NCBI GenBank assembly: GCA_010157825.1 | Contig: VFSE01000283.1 | Coordinates: 312,001 to 376,000 of the forward strand | Length of the DNA stretch: 64,000 bases | Source of the DNA: Vickermania ingenoplastis | Lineage: Eukaryota; Euglenozoa; Kinetoplastea; Trypanosomatida; Trypanosomatidae | Direction: 5' to 3' | In this document: positions 37,301 to 48,555 of the stretch, piece after piece | Layout of the letters: every line of letters begins with the position of its first letter | Position numbering within the stretch: position 1 is the first letter of the stretch | Made by a program: the position numbers and the translations under genes | Notes under the pieces: model-generated | The model's input: the letters and a program-made list of their open reading frames with translations, nothing else | What the model was told of the DNA's origin: nothing | Database searches by the model: none

Positions 37301-38090
37301 ATCCCCGACCTTGCCTGGTACGTAAATATAGGAGTTCCACGTCCGACGGCTGCACAGATGCTTTCCATTTTTTCTTTTTTTTCTTTATTGGGCGCCTGTT
37401 TCTTGCTACTTGGAGGAGGGGAAGTGTATCGGAGGACGTTTTTATAACTAAAGGTTGTGCTTGTCTTCTATTTGCCTTGTGGGGGCATCATTCTCACAAC
37501 TGCTTTTTTTTTTGGTTGTTCGGCCCCGTCCCTTCTCTCTTTTTTCGTTGCCTTTCCTTCTTTTCCTTATGCCAAGTGCAGTTATGTATAGGGCCTCACC
37601 CTTTCTCAGGAATGAGATTTTTTTTTTTCTTCTTCTTCTGCGAGTTACGTAACGGGAAGACAGCCGTTCTATTTCCTACGACACAGCTTGCCGCAGCTAG
37701 ATGACATGTCTGTTTCAGCTCCGCCTAATAATAATAAAAAACAACAAGAAACAACAACAGCAAAAGACACACAAATAATACTAAAAAAAGTTGTTATCCA
37801 ACGCAGTCAGGCAACACCATCGGTGGAACGACGAGTTTTTTTTTTTGCATTTGTGTGGGTACCCTTCTCGGCTGCGGAGTCTTCCTCTTCTCTCCTCTCT
37901 TTCGTTGCCATTGGATATCGCATCGTGCCTGTTGCAGATACAAGAAGAAGACTTCCTTTCTCTCTCTCTCTCTCTATTGGACCTGTAGAAGATACCTGTT
38001 GTTGCTGCTGGTGCCCCGTCCTCCTCCTGTCGCAACGCATCGATCGTCCCCCCTTCATCGATACACTAGAACGAAACAGATCGTCTACTG
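37301..38090. other. Spacer between transporter copies 7 and 8, with splice acceptor
   Basis: T-rich first half. A strong CT tract at about 37950-37978 followed by CCTGTAG (AG 37987-37988) is a good spliced-leader acceptor for copy 8. No gene is seen. Confidence 0.5.
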
Positions 38091-39944
38091 ATGCCGAGGT
38101 CTGTTTCCCGTAGCTCAGAAGGAGGTGGCGCCGCCCCACCTGAAGGAGCACCAAAGGCAAAGGTGAAGGCCACTCCGCTGCCCAAGATGAAGATGCTGGC
38201 CATCACTGCTACACTGCTAACGGAGGCCATCTGCGGCAGTATGCTCCTTCCGTTCGTTGGTCTCTACGTCGCACATCTACAAGATATTTCCGTGGAGGCA
38301 GCAGGGTACTTCTCTGGCATCCTCATCGGCCTCTTCATGCTGGGGCAGATGATCAGCTCCAAGTTATGGGGTTGGCTGAGCGACACGTACGGCCGCAAAG
38401 GTCCACTAACGATGGGCCTGTTCGCCGGGGCCTGGACGATGCTCTTCTTTGGCATGGCCCCCAACATCTACGTCTGCTGTGTGATGCGTTTTCTCCACGG
38501 TTTCTTCAATGGGAACGTGCTGATCGCTAAAGTTATCATATCAGATATCACGGACAGCACCAACGCTGCGCTCGGCTTCTCCATGGTCGGTCTTCTATTC
38601 TGTATCGGATCTGTATTTGGCCCGGCTATTGGCGGGTTCCTCTACGACCCTTCTATTAACCCGGCCTTGCAGTGGATGCACGTGCAGCCTGACAGCTATA
38701 TGGGTCGTAACCCTGCCTTCTTGCCCAGCTTATTTGTCTGCATTTACAGCCTTATAAGTTTTGTTTTCTGTGTCGTCATTCTGCCCGAGACGAATCTACA
38801 CCGCACCAAGTCGATCCGGAACGTGCCGGTGATCGGGTGGGTGCTGAATGCGGTGCGGCCCAAGGCGGTGACCATCGTGACGGTGACTGACACGACTACT
38901 GCAGAGAACGAGACCCCCGAAGCCCCTAAGCCCCCTGCGATGACGTACGCAAAGGCGCTGAAGGACCCGGTGATACGATCCATTACCATTCTGTACATGT
39001 GTATCGCCTGCACCGACATGGCCACTGGTGAAATCCTTCCCCTATGGGCCATCGCTTCTACAGAGGTGGGCGGGCTCGGGATGTTCTCTGACGCCATGGG
39101 GGTCTTAATGATCTTCTTCGCCGTCCCTACCTTCGCCTCGAACCTCTTCTTCCCCCAAATTTGCAGAAAGCTCCAGAACAGTGGGTTGGTGTGGCGTCTG
39201 TTCGCAGGAGCGTACATCATTATTATTATCCTGCTTCCATTTGCCGTGCTGGCTGGCACCTCTGGGGCCTTTTGGTACGTGCTGGTGTTCGGATCTCTGA
39301 AGAACTCCGCGAGCTCGGTGTGCTACAACCTCGTACACTTGGAAACGGCCCGGGCAGCACCGCCCGGCACGGTGGGATCGGTGTATGGGATCAGCCAGTC
39401 CATGGCGGTCGTCGTCCGAACCATAGTGCCGTTCATTGCTGCTCCGCTGTTTGCCTGGTCCATCTCTGGACACCATGCCTTCCCCTTCAACCACTACTTT
39501 GTGTTTTTCATCAGTGTTATCCCACTTTTTTATTCTATCTACGTGACGCTGCGGCAGCGGCTGGAGCGCACCGAGGAGGAGTTGGCGGCCTGGGTGACGG
39601 TTAAGGAGAGAGAGGAGACCAGAGATATCTGCAGCGAGAGCAGCGACCAGGACGATGAGGATGAGGATGAGGATGGGAGGAGCACGCAGCGCTCTGTGGC
39701 GGAGGACTACCGCTCGCTTGCCGGCTCCTTTGGTCACAGCCAGTCGGACATGATGATGGCGAATCTCCCTGTGCTGGAGGCGGAGAACGAGCGGCAGGGC
39801 CAGGTGGCGGACTGGATCCGCCGGACGGCACCGCGTGGGCGGGGGCAGCGCCTGCACTCCGCTGCGAAGACGCTGCAGCACGAGGACTGGCGCCTGACGT
39901 GCGACGAGCGGATCGAGGAGGAGGAGGACGAGCAGGTGGCCTAG
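38091..39944 (+). CDS. Major-facilitator transporter, array copy 8
   Basis: Intact, 617 residues. The first 60 bases copy the start of copy 6 (MPRSVSRSSEGGGAAPPEGA). TM1 differs (ITATLLTEAICGSMLL). TM5 has LLFCIGSVFGPAIGG. TM8 ends with NLFFPQICRKLQNSG, unique in the array. TM9-TM10 match copy 7. The loop after TM12 (VTVKEREETRDICSESS) replaces the GLDKDGNPKK sequence of copies 6, 7 and 10. The YRSL and VADWIRRTAPRGRG tail is identical to copy 6, and the 3' flank is the shared type with a small deletion. This patchwork makes copy 8 a good example of segmental conversion. Confidence 0.92.
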   Translation: MPRSVSRSSEGGGAAPPEGAPKAKVKATPLPKMKMLAITATLLTEAICGSMLLPFVGLYVAHLQDISVEAAGYFSGILIGLFMLGQMISSKLWGWLSDTYGRKGPLTMGLFAGAWTMLFFGMAPNIYVCCVMRFLHGFFNGNVLIAKVIISDITDSTNAALGFSMVGLLFCIGSVFGPAIGGFLYDPSINPALQWMHVQPDSYMGRNPAFLPSLFVCIYSLISFVFCVVILPETNLHRTKSIRNVPVIGWVLNAVRPKAVTIVTVTDTTTAENETPEAPKPPAMTYAKALKDPVIRSITILYMCIACTDMATGEILPLWAIASTEVGGLGMFSDAMGVLMIFFAVPTFASNLFFPQICRKLQNSGLVWRLFAGAYIIIIILLPFAVLAGTSGAFWYVLVFGSLKNSASSVCYNLVHLETARAAPPGTVGSVYGISQSMAVVVRTIVPFIAAPLFAWSISGHHAFPFNHYFVFFISVIPLFYSIYVTLRQRLERTEEELAAWVTVKEREETRDICSESSDQDDEDEDEDGRSTQRSVAEDYRSLAGSFGHSQSDMMMANLPVLEAENERQGQVADWIRRTAPRGRGQRLHSAAKTLQHEDWRLTCDERIEEEEDEQVA

Positions 39945-40443
39945 TATACGATACAGGAAGACTGTAAGACCGTAAGGCGATGGAACCCCTTCAAGGGTTT
40001 GTGGGAAGTGTATGCGCATCTCGCCCCCCACTTCCCTCGTAAGATATTGTTTTCTAAACAACCGATCCATGCCACCTTTTTTTTTTGGTTTGTTTGATAC
40101 TGGGTGTTGCTTTGGTTTACTGATCAGCTCACGCTGCCGGCTCTACCTGTTTTTTTTTTTCTTTTTCTTTCCCCCTCGTTTTCTTCTGCCTCCGCGCCTT
40201 TCCTATGGGAATATGGTATGACTGTGATGGCGTTGGGCTGCGTGCTTCACTGTGAGAGAGAGAGAGAGAGGAAGACAACGCAACAAGGAACTCGCCTCTT
40301 TTCCACTTCTACACATTGAAAAACAAACAAACAAACAAACAAAAAAACAGCGCACAGAAACAACACCCGACAGGTTCGCAAACGCTCTCGCTCTGTATAC
40401 ACTGCGCAGAGAACATTTTAACATTTTAATATTTTCCTCTGGG
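39945..40443. other. Spacer between transporter copies 8 and 9
   Basis: Pyrimidine tract at about 40148-40200, a GA microsatellite at 40253-40270 and a CAAA repeat at about 40319-40346. No gene is seen. Confidence 0.45.
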
Positions 40444-42154
40444 ATGTCCCGAGAGGATGTACAGGCTAGCCCTGCGGAGGACCAGGAACACGGGGTGGAG
40501 GACGGCACTGTTAAGGCGAAGGTGAAGGCCACCCCGCTCCCAAAATTCAAGATGGTGGCCGTGTGCATGACGCTGCTGACGGAGTCTATCTGTATCACCA
40601 TGCTGTTCCCCTTTGTGGGGCTCTACGTGGCGCACCTGCAGAACATCTCTGTCGAAGATGCGGGCTACTTCACCGGCGTCCTGGTTGGTCTATTTGTGCT
40701 GGGACAGGTGATCAGCGCGAAGCTGTGGGGCTGGCTAAGTGATGTCTACGGCCGTAAACTTCCGCTGACGTTAGGTCTATTCGCTGGGGCCTGCGCCATG
40801 CTACTCTTTAGTATTACAGACAACATCTACGTCTGCTGCATCATGCGCTTCATCCACGGTTTCTTCAATGGGAACGTGCTGATTGCGAAGATCATCATAT
40901 CAGATATCACGGACAGCACCAACGCCGCGCTCGGCTTCTCCATGGTCGGTCTTCTCTGGTGTGTCGGATCCGTTATTGGCCCTGCGGTGGGCGGGTTCCT
41001 GTACGACCCTGCCACAAACCCGTCGCTGCGCTGGCTCCACGTGCCGCCCGACAGCTATATTGGTAGGAAACCGGCGCTTCTGCCAATCTTGTTTGTTTTT
41101 GTCTACGCCATGGCCACCTTCTTGGTGTGCCTGATCGTGCTGCCCGAGACGAATCTACACCGCACCAAGTCGATCCGGAACGTGCCGGTGATCGGGTGGG
41201 TGCTGAATGCGGTGCGGCCCAAGGCGGTGACCATCGTGACGGTGACCGACACGACTACTGCAGAGAACGAGACCCCCGCAGCCCCTAAGCCCCTGCGATG
41301 ACGTACGCAAAGGCGCTGAAGGACCCGGTGCTACGTACGGTCACTGTGATATACATGTGTATTTCTGGGGCGGATATGGGCGTGGGCGAGATCCTTCCCC
41401 TGTGGGCCATCGCTTCTACAGAGGTGGGCGGGCTCGGCCTCTTCTCCGACGCTGTTGGGACGCTCCTTCTGCTCTTTTCAATCCCGACGTTTGTGTCGAA
41501 CCTCTTCTTCCCGAAGATATACAAGGCGATGAACGACAGCTGCCGTATGTTCCGCCTGAGCGCCTGGCTCGGGGTGGTCTCCATCGCCCTCATTCCTGTG
41601 GCGTCGAACTTTACCAAAGGACTGGCCTTTTGCTTTGTATTGTTGATGGGGTCAGCGAAAAACTGCAGCACCTCCGCTGGCTTTAACCTAGTGCACATTC
41701 TGACGGCCCGGGCCGCCCCGCCCGGCACGGTGGGATCGGTGTACGGGATCAGCCAGTCCATGGCCATGTCTGTTCGCTGCGTCGTACCCTTTATTGTAGC
41801 CCCTCTCTTCGCCTGGTCCATCTCCGGGGTCACACCTTCCCGTTCAACCACTACTTCACCTTTTTTCTGAGTGTTCTACCGCTCTTCTACGCCGTGTTTC
41901 TCGCCTTGCGTGGGCGTATCGAACGCACTCCAGAGGAGCTGGCGGCCTGGGGCCTGGAGGAGGGGAACTCCATTCAGGGCGTCGTGGAGGTGGAGGAAGC
42001 CAGCAGGAGCGGGGGTGGCGACGAAGAAGACAGGGAGGGCTGTGCAGGCCAAGATAATCTCCAGCTCTCCGCTATGGCTCTTCAGCACGAGGACTGGCGC
42101 CTGGCGTGCGATGAGCCGATCGAGGCGGAGGAGGAGAAGGCGATGGAACAATAA
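40444..42154 (+). CDS. Major-facilitator transporter, array copy 9, two apparent frameshifts and a reduced tail
   Basis: From the ATG at 40444 (MSREDVQASPAED) the frame covers TM1-TM6 and the central loop. It has TPLPKFKM, motif A WGWLSDVYGRK and motif C GSVIGPAVGG. The usual FFGMAPNIYVCC reads LFSITDNIYVCC here. The frame breaks in the loop at a C4 run (41290-41293), which is C5 in copies 6-8. It breaks again in the TM11-12 loop at GGGGTC (41826-41831), where relatives have GGGGGCC. Correcting for one missing base at each gives about 570 residues. The tail is short: the acidic stretch, YRSL and VADW segments are absent, and only LQHEDWRLACDEP remains. The loss of the tail looks real and is independent of the frame breaks. 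Confidence 0.8.
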
Positions 42155-42731
42155 TTCATACAGTAGAAGGCGCACCGGGCAGGATGATATCCTCTACCCC
42201 TGCCGGCGCTGCTCAACCTCCCCCCGCCCCCCCCCCCTCCCTCTCTATTGCTGCTGCAGGATATGCTCGTCTCCCGTTCGAAGACGTGAACAACCTGGCT
42301 AATAGGTACGAGGGTTCCTTACGAAGACTTATATGGATCCATTATGAGCTTGTCCAGTGTTTGTTTTTGTTTCTTTTTTATCTCACAGGGCGTGAGGATA
42401 TCTCGGGCAGGTTGCTGTTGCAACACGGTGCATTTCGGCATAAGAAGAATAAACATCTGCGAATGCCTCTGCCCCGCCTAGGGCAAATTATGCTATTGAG
42501 ATTCAGTGGAGCACCTCCTCCCGGGGTGGAGCAACCGAATAGAAGGTGGTCTGTAACGCTCTCTAGGATGGACATTTTAAAGGGCAAGTGTGTCTGCAGC
42601 AGTGCCACTCTGTCTTCCTCCCTCTCCCTCTCTTTCTTTTTTTCTTTTTGTTGTGCGGATCACCCCCAACTCGTATTTGCAAGTAGTTGTTCAGAAGAAG
42701 AGTACCAAGACGGTTGTTTTGCTTGTAATCC
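42155..42731. other. Spacer between transporter copies 9 and 10
   Basis: A C-rich tract at about 42218-42240, then mixed DNA, then a CT-rich tract (about 42607-42650) likely used as the splice signal for copy 10. A long chance frame starts at 42184 and runs into copy 10 in another frame. Confidence 0.45.
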
Positions 42732-44612
42732 ATGGCTCGACAAAATGCGCCGGGGCGCAGCGAGGAGGAAAGCGCGGGAGTTGGTGGAGGGGCCGTCAAA
42801 GCCAAGGTGAAAGCTACCCCGTTACCCAAACTTAAGATTTTGGCCTGCTCGGCGACGTTCCTAACGGAATCCATCTGCAACAGTGTCCTACTGCCTTTTG
42901 TGGGGCTATTCGTTGCTCACCTACAGGGCATTTCGGTGGAGAAGGCGGGGTACTTCTCTGGCATCCTGGTCGGGCTCTTTATGTTGGGGCAGGTGATTAG
43001 CTCCAAGCTGTGGGGGTGGGTCAGCGATGTCTACGGCCGGAAGATCCCTCTCACCCTAGGACTTTTCGCAGGGGCCATCGCGATGCTGTTCTTTGGCATG
43101 GCCCCCAACATCTACGTCTGCTGCCTGTTGCGCTTCATGCACGGTGTTTTTAACGGAAATGTGCTCATCGCGAAGATCATCGTCTCCGACGTGACAGACA
43201 GCACCAACGCCGCACTCGGTTTCTCTACCATTGGGCTCTTGTGGTGTGTCGGATCCGTTATCGGCCCAGCCATTGGCGGTTTCCTCTACGACCCTCTTGA
43301 CAATCCAGCGCTGCAGTGGATGCACGTGAAAGAAGGCAGCTTCCTCGCTCACAACCCTGCATTCCTCGCGAGCTTGTTTGTATTCCTCTACACAATGGGA
43401 AGTTTCCTTCTCTGCGTCATCGTCCTACCGGAGACTAACGTGAACCGAACCAAGTCGCTGCGCACGGTGCCGGTGATTGGGTGGGTGCTGAACACGGTTC
43501 GGCCCAAGGCGGTCGCTATCGTTTCGGTGGATGATCCTACAGCCGAGATTGCTGCCCCGGCTGCTCCTGCTCCCGCAGCCCCTAAGCCCCCTGCGATGAC
43601 GTACACAAAGGCGCTGAAGGACCCGGTGATTCTCACCATCACCATTCTGTACATGTGCGTCTCAGCAGCGGATATGTCCTTCAACGAGATCATGCCTCTG
43701 TGGGCTATCGCCTCCGTCAACGTTGGTGGTCTCGGGATGTTCTCCGACTCTGTGGGGATGCTGATGCTCCTTTTCGCGATTCCGACCTTCGCTTCCAATC
43801 TCTTCTTTGCCAGGATATATAAGGCAATAAACAACTGCCGGCGTATGTGGCGTATCTCTGCTTCACTGTACATCGCCAGTATTGTGCTCGTGCCCTTCGC
43901 CTCGAACCTCAGTAGAGGGGCCGCTTTCTGGTACATTCTGTTGATGGGATCCATTAAGAACTGCGTGGGCTCTGCGTGCTTCAACCTAGTACATCTTCAG
44001 ACGGCTCGGGCGGCACCGCCCGGGACAGTGGGGTCGGTGTACGGCATCAGCCAGTCGTTCTCTTACAGCGTCCGAACCATAGTGCCGTTCATTGCTGCGC
44101 CGCTGTTTGCCTGGTCCATCTCTGGCAATCATGCCTTCCCCTTCAACCACTACTTTGTGTATTTCATTTGCGTTATCCCACTGTTTTATTCCATCTACGT
44201 GACGCTGCGGCAGCGGCTGGAACGCACCGAGGAGGAGCTGGCGGCCTGGGGCCTCGACAAGGACGGCAACCCAAAGAAGGGCGGCGGCGCCGAAGGGCAG
44301 AACAACAGTAGCAGTGGAGAGGAAGAGGATGAGGATGAGGATAGTGTGCAGCGCTCTGTGGCGGAGGACTACCGCTCCTTAGCCAACTCCTTTGCTATGA
44401 GCTCATCGACGGTGGATAACCTATATGCACAGCTCCCCGAGCAGCCAGAGGGATACGCTCATCCCCACCACCACCACCACGGCCATCACCTTCACCGTGT
44501 CACAGATCTCTTGACTGTGGCCAGGGGACTGCAGCAGGAGGACGAAAGACTGAAGGGAGTCCAAGCTGAAGAAATGTTGGGCGAGACCTTAAGGAAAGAG
44601 GGAGTGGCCTAG
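42732..44612 (+). CDS. Major-facilitator transporter, array copy 10, His-rich tail
   Basis: Intact, 626 residues, ATG at 42732 (MARQNAPGRSEE). It has TPLPKLKI, motif A WGWVSDVYGRK (the only copy with V for L) and motif C VIGPAIGG. The central loop is Ala/Pro-rich (AAPAAPAPAAPKPP). After YRSLANSFAMSS the tail departs from all other copies: it has LPEQPEGYAHPHHHHHGHH in place of the VADWIRRTAPRGRG segment. It then ends with LQQEDERLKGVQ and a Glu-rich end. The run of eight histidines within about a dozen residues could bind Zn, Cu or Ni, and His-rich cytosolic segments are common in metal transporters, including plant ZIFL proteins. TM12 matches copy 8. Confidence 0.92.
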   Translation: MARQNAPGRSEEESAGVGGGAVKAKVKATPLPKLKILACSATFLTESICNSVLLPFVGLFVAHLQGISVEKAGYFSGILVGLFMLGQVISSKLWGWVSDVYGRKIPLTLGLFAGAIAMLFFGMAPNIYVCCLLRFMHGVFNGNVLIAKIIVSDVTDSTNAALGFSTIGLLWCVGSVIGPAIGGFLYDPLDNPALQWMHVKEGSFLAHNPAFLASLFVFLYTMGSFLLCVIVLPETNVNRTKSLRTVPVIGWVLNTVRPKAVAIVSVDDPTAEIAAPAAPAPAAPKPPAMTYTKALKDPVILTITILYMCVSAADMSFNEIMPLWAIASVNVGGLGMFSDSVGMLMLLFAIPTFASNLFFARIYKAINNCRRMWRISASLYIASIVLVPFASNLSRGAAFWYILLMGSIKNCVGSACFNLVHLQTARAAPPGTVGSVYGISQSFSYSVRTIVPFIAAPLFAWSISGNHAFPFNHYFVYFICVIPLFYSIYVTLRQRLERTEEELAAWGLDKDGNPKKGGGAEGQNNSSSGEEEDEDEDSVQRSVAEDYRSLANSFAMSSSTVDNLYAQLPEQPEGYAHPHHHHHGHHLHRVTDLLTVARGLQQEDERLKGVQAEEMLGETLRKEGVA

Positions 44613-45848
44613 GCACTCTAAGAGGCCCATTCAGACTTCTTTTTTCACAGAGACACGTCACACTCCCTCTGTCGTTCTGTGGTTCCCGGGGGGTAATGCC
44701 TGCCCTTCTTTTGAATTGTTTCGTGGGATTGTTTGTTTTCTTAGTTATTAATTAATTAATTAATTATTATTATTATTATTATTATTTTGTTTTATCTCGG
44801 TGCAACTCGGGGTCATTTCCCCCTCGACCTCTCAATTGGGAATCCGCTTCTGTATATTGGTTAATGGAGCGGATTTTCAAAACGGATCGCATATGATTCT
44901 CCCTCGATGGAGGGGCTGCCTCGAAGGGATCTCCGGCAGGGGCTCTCTAGTAAGAATGATATTCGACTGTCTTTCTTTTGAAGAAACAAAACAAAAAAAC
45001 AAAACAAAATAGAATCGAATAGAAAAGAAAAGACAAGACGTAAACCATCAGGAGCTTCCTCACATTGAGGGAGTTGCCTACGATCTCTTTTAGTACTAGT
45101 CCTTGGATTCTTATCTTATCTCTGCACCGTGTGCCGACGCACTGTACACTTTTATATGCTCTATGCAGCCGTCTTTTTTTTTTTCGTTCTTCTTTTTTCT
45201 TTAAAGGAAATGTTTTTTTCCCTCCTCCTCTGTGTTGTACTTCATTCATTACTTCTCACATCTGCTCTAACCACCATCACAAACCAATGGCTCACTGGGA
45301 TCAAACCTTTATTTATAAGAACAAATTGGTTGATTGTGTGGAGAAGCGTGCGTATGTGTATGTGTATGTGTGTGTGTGTGTGTGTGTGCTAGGGCGTCGT
45401 TTCCTGAAAAGGACAACGAGTGTGTGATCCGTATGATTCTACTGCGTGTGGGTGAGCGACAAGCGCTCTCCAATCTAATGCTAAATGCACATAAACGTAA
45501 GTCATACGCACAAACAAAAAAAAAGAAGAAGAAAGAAGCGTAAGTTTGCTTACACCTTTTCGTTCGGCTTGGTGTGTGGTTGTTGTTCAAAGGAGGGTAA
45601 CTATGGTTCTTCCAGTAGCATGAAAGCTTCTCTCTTGTTCGTCCTTTTTTTTTTTTATATATCTGCTCTGTTTCCTCATCTTGGTCGTCGCAACAACAAC
45701 AAAACAATCCTTCTTGTATGACGTAAACGGATCAGGGGCGGCTTACATTCATTTCCTCAACACGTACCTTGCTCCAGTCAGAAAAACAAATAACCCCCTC
45801 TCTCCCCCCATCCTGCACACACACATAAGTCATCTGGTCCCTGTCCTG

Positions 45849-45879
<31 letters not shown>

Positions 45880-45995
45880 TTGTTCACTGAATCGCGAAGA
45901 AGGGTTTATTATTTGAATCCGAAAAGATACGATCAAAAAAAAAAAAAAAAAAAAAACAAACCGAACCACTAAGGAAAAGAAAAGAGGCCCTGGGG
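44613..45995. other. 1.4-kb spacer between transporter copies 10 and 11
   Basis: Microsatellite-rich: AATT then ATT units at 44746-44786, a TG/TATG run at about 45353-45388, an ATT run at about 45851-45880, and A20 just before copy 11. A T-rich pyrimidine tract lies at 45170-45235. No gene is seen. Confidence 0.5.
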
Positions 45996-47902
45996 ATGCC
46001 GTCCACCGCCGCTGAGGCTGAGCCGGATCATACTGCCGGGAATGACGTAAGTCCGCACCCTGTCGGCGAGGAGCCTACCGTCGACAGCAAGGCCTCTCCC
46101 ACACCGCTACCAAAGCTTCTCATGCTCGCCGTCGGGGCCACATTCCTGACGGAGTCTATTTGTACGACCATGCTGTTGCCCTTTGTTGGTCTGTACGTCG
46201 CGCACCTGCAGGGCATCTCCGTGGAGGCGGCCGGGTACTCTTCCGGTGTTCTGGTCGGCCTCTTCATGCTGGGGCAGGTGGTGAGCTCTAAGATGTGGGG
46301 CTGGCTCAGCGATCTCTACGGTCGTAAGATTCCTCTTGTGTTCGGCCTGTTCGCCGCTGCTTGGGCGATGCTGTTCTTTGGCATGGCCCCCAACATCTAC
46401 ATCTGCTGCTTTATGCGTTTGCTTCACGGCATTTTCAACGGTAACGTGCTCATTGCAAAGATCGTGATTGCCGACATTACAGACAAGTCCAATGCAGCGC
46501 ATGGGTTTGCAGTCGTGGGCTTTACGTGGAGCCTGGGCTGTATCGTTGGGCCAGCCATTGGCGGTTTCCTGTACGACCCTCTTGACAATCCAGCGCTGCA
46601 GTGGATGCACGTGAAAGAAGGCAGCTTCCTCGCTCGCAACCCTGCATTCCTCGCGAGCTTCGTCATTTTTGCCTACACGCTCGTCAACCTAGCTATGTGT
46701 GTATTCCTCATGCCCGAAACGAACAAGCACCGGACGGGCTCGCTGCGCACGGTGCCGGTTGTGGGCTGGCTGCTCAACCGCCTTCACCCCAAGGAGACGA
46801 CTATGGTGGACCTGGAGGCCACGGCGGAACAAGCCCCACAGGAGCGCTTCGACGAGGAAGAGGAAGAGGAGGATCTGTATAACCGTCGTCCGCACCACAC
46901 TGGAAACTGTGCCCCGGCGATGGGATCGAGAAGCCTGGGTCGCTCACCTTCGCCAAGGCCCTGAAGGATCCGATCATCGCGACGGTCTGTGTGCTCTACA
47001 TGTGCATTGCCGCCAGCGATATGTGCTTTGGGGAAATCATGCCCCTCTGGGCCATCGCCCCCAAAGATGTTGGTGGCCTGGCCATGTTTGCCGATGCGGT
47101 GGGCGGGCTCATGCTGCTCTTCGCGGTCCCCACCTTCCTCTCGACCTTCTTCTTCTCGGCGGTGTACAACGGACTGAACAACAGCGCTTTGATGTGGCAG
47201 GGCGGCATGGTCATCTTCACCATTAGCAGCGTCCTATTCCCCTTGGCCTCCCTCATGAGCGATCGGGCGGCTTTTTGGTTCGTTCTCATTTTGGGCTCCA
47301 TTCGCGATGTCATGTGCTCAGCGCTGTACGATGTGGTGCACATTCTGACTGCCAAGTCGGCTCCACCCGGCTGCCTTGGAGCGGCATACGGTATCACGCA
47401 GTCCATGGCCAGTATCGTCCGCTGCGGGGTCCCGTTCGTCGTGGCTCCTGTATTTGCCTGGTCCATCACAGGGCACCACGTCTTCCCCTTCAACCACTAC
47501 TTTGTGTTTCTTCTCAGCGGAATCCCGTTGGTGTACTCCATCTACCGGAGCTGGGCGTACCCACTGGAGCGGTCTGAGGCAGGTATGCTGGCCATGGAGG
47601 CAGCCGCGGCGGCGGCGGAGGAGGGCCGACGCGGGGCGATGATGGACGAGTATCGCTCGCTGGTCAACTCGTTTACTGGGAGCCACATGGATAATATGCT
47701 ACCCCATTTTCAGGAGATGGAGAACGCACGCACCACTATGATTGCGGATTGGATGCGGTACACGGCACCAAGAGGACTGGATGAGGGCATGGAGTTCGCC
47801 GTGCGTGCGCTGCAGCACGAAGACTGGCGTGTAGTGACGGACGAGGACGTACAACACGATGAGGTCGAAGGAGAGCCACTGGGCCAGCCGCGGAAGGTGT
47901 GA
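45996..47902 (+). CDS. Major-facilitator transporter, array copy 11, one apparent frameshift
   Basis: The ATG at 45996 (MPSTAAEAEPDH) opens TM1-TM6 and part of the loop: TPLPKLLM, motif A WGWLSDLYGRK and motif C IVGPAIGG. The frame breaks in the central loop near a C4 run at 46912-46915. With one more C the protein reads on as CAPGDGIEKPGSLTFAKALK and continues through TM7-TM12 to a stop at 47902, about 635 residues. The second half (from 46991) is intact: CFGEIMPLWAIAPKDVGG, YRSLVNSF, IADWMRYTAPRG and LQHEDWRVVTDED. It forms a subgroup with copy 12, sharing blocks around GWLLNRLHPKETT and TFLSTFFFS at near-identity. Whether it is broken depends on one base. Confidence 0.82.
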
Positions 47903-47939
47903 GAACAATGGCAGATAGTGTGGACAAGCATCAAGAAGG

Positions 47940-47967
47940 GTTCCCGTTCCCGTTCCCGTTCCCGTTC
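47940..47967. repeat. TTCCCG hexamer repeat, about 4.5 units
   Basis: Tandem GTTCCC units followed by a T10 run, 37 bp after the copy 11 stop. Confidence 0.85.
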
Positions 47968-48515
47968 GTTTTTTTTTTTTCAAAGCGGTGTGCTGGGGGG
48001 GACGAGTCCTTCTGCAGGACGCCTCGATGTAGAAGTAACGCTCTTTTCTTCTCTTGTTGAGGTGATATCCATCCCGTATGCTGTATTTGGTACGAGAGGA
48101 ACAAACAACAAACCAAATGATGCGCTCTCGGCACACCAGGGAGTAGTACGTATCTCTATCTATATATCTAAATAAAATACACACACACACACACATACAA
48201 AAGAAAAAGAAAAAAAAGAATAGAAAAACACAACCATCATGGGATATCGTGATGCTGCAACTGCAAAGCAAACGAGGAGAAGGAAGAAAAAGCAGCACAA
48301 GGATCGTATACCCCTTCGAGGGTACATAGCCGCTCTGACGGATCCTTTACTTGCTTACTGCATGAACACTATATATATATATAGGTATATCTAGTCTTGT
48401 CTGTGCGACTTCCCCTTGTCCCGCTGCTTCGCATTGTTGTTACAGCTACCCCATTCCCATTCAAAGGAAGAGGCGGCGGTATTTTTTTTATTTTTATTTA
48501 AATTTAAATAAATGG

Positions 48516-48516
48516 A

Positions 48517-48555
<39 letters not shown>
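48516..48555. repeat. ATT microsatellite, about 13 units
   Basis: Uninterrupted ATT repeat in the spacer before copy 12. Similar ATT tracts occur in several array spacers. Confidence 0.9.

Noticed and set aside
42184-42810. Open frame of 208 codons with an ATG before transporter copy 10
   Set aside because: It spans low-complexity C- and T-rich spacer and overlaps the true start of copy 10 in another frame. The peptide has homopolymer-driven Phe/Ser/Leu tracts and no domain.
48516-48555. Regularly spaced repeats as a CRISPR-like array
   Set aside because: These are simple trinucleotide runs without spacers, in a eukaryotic context.
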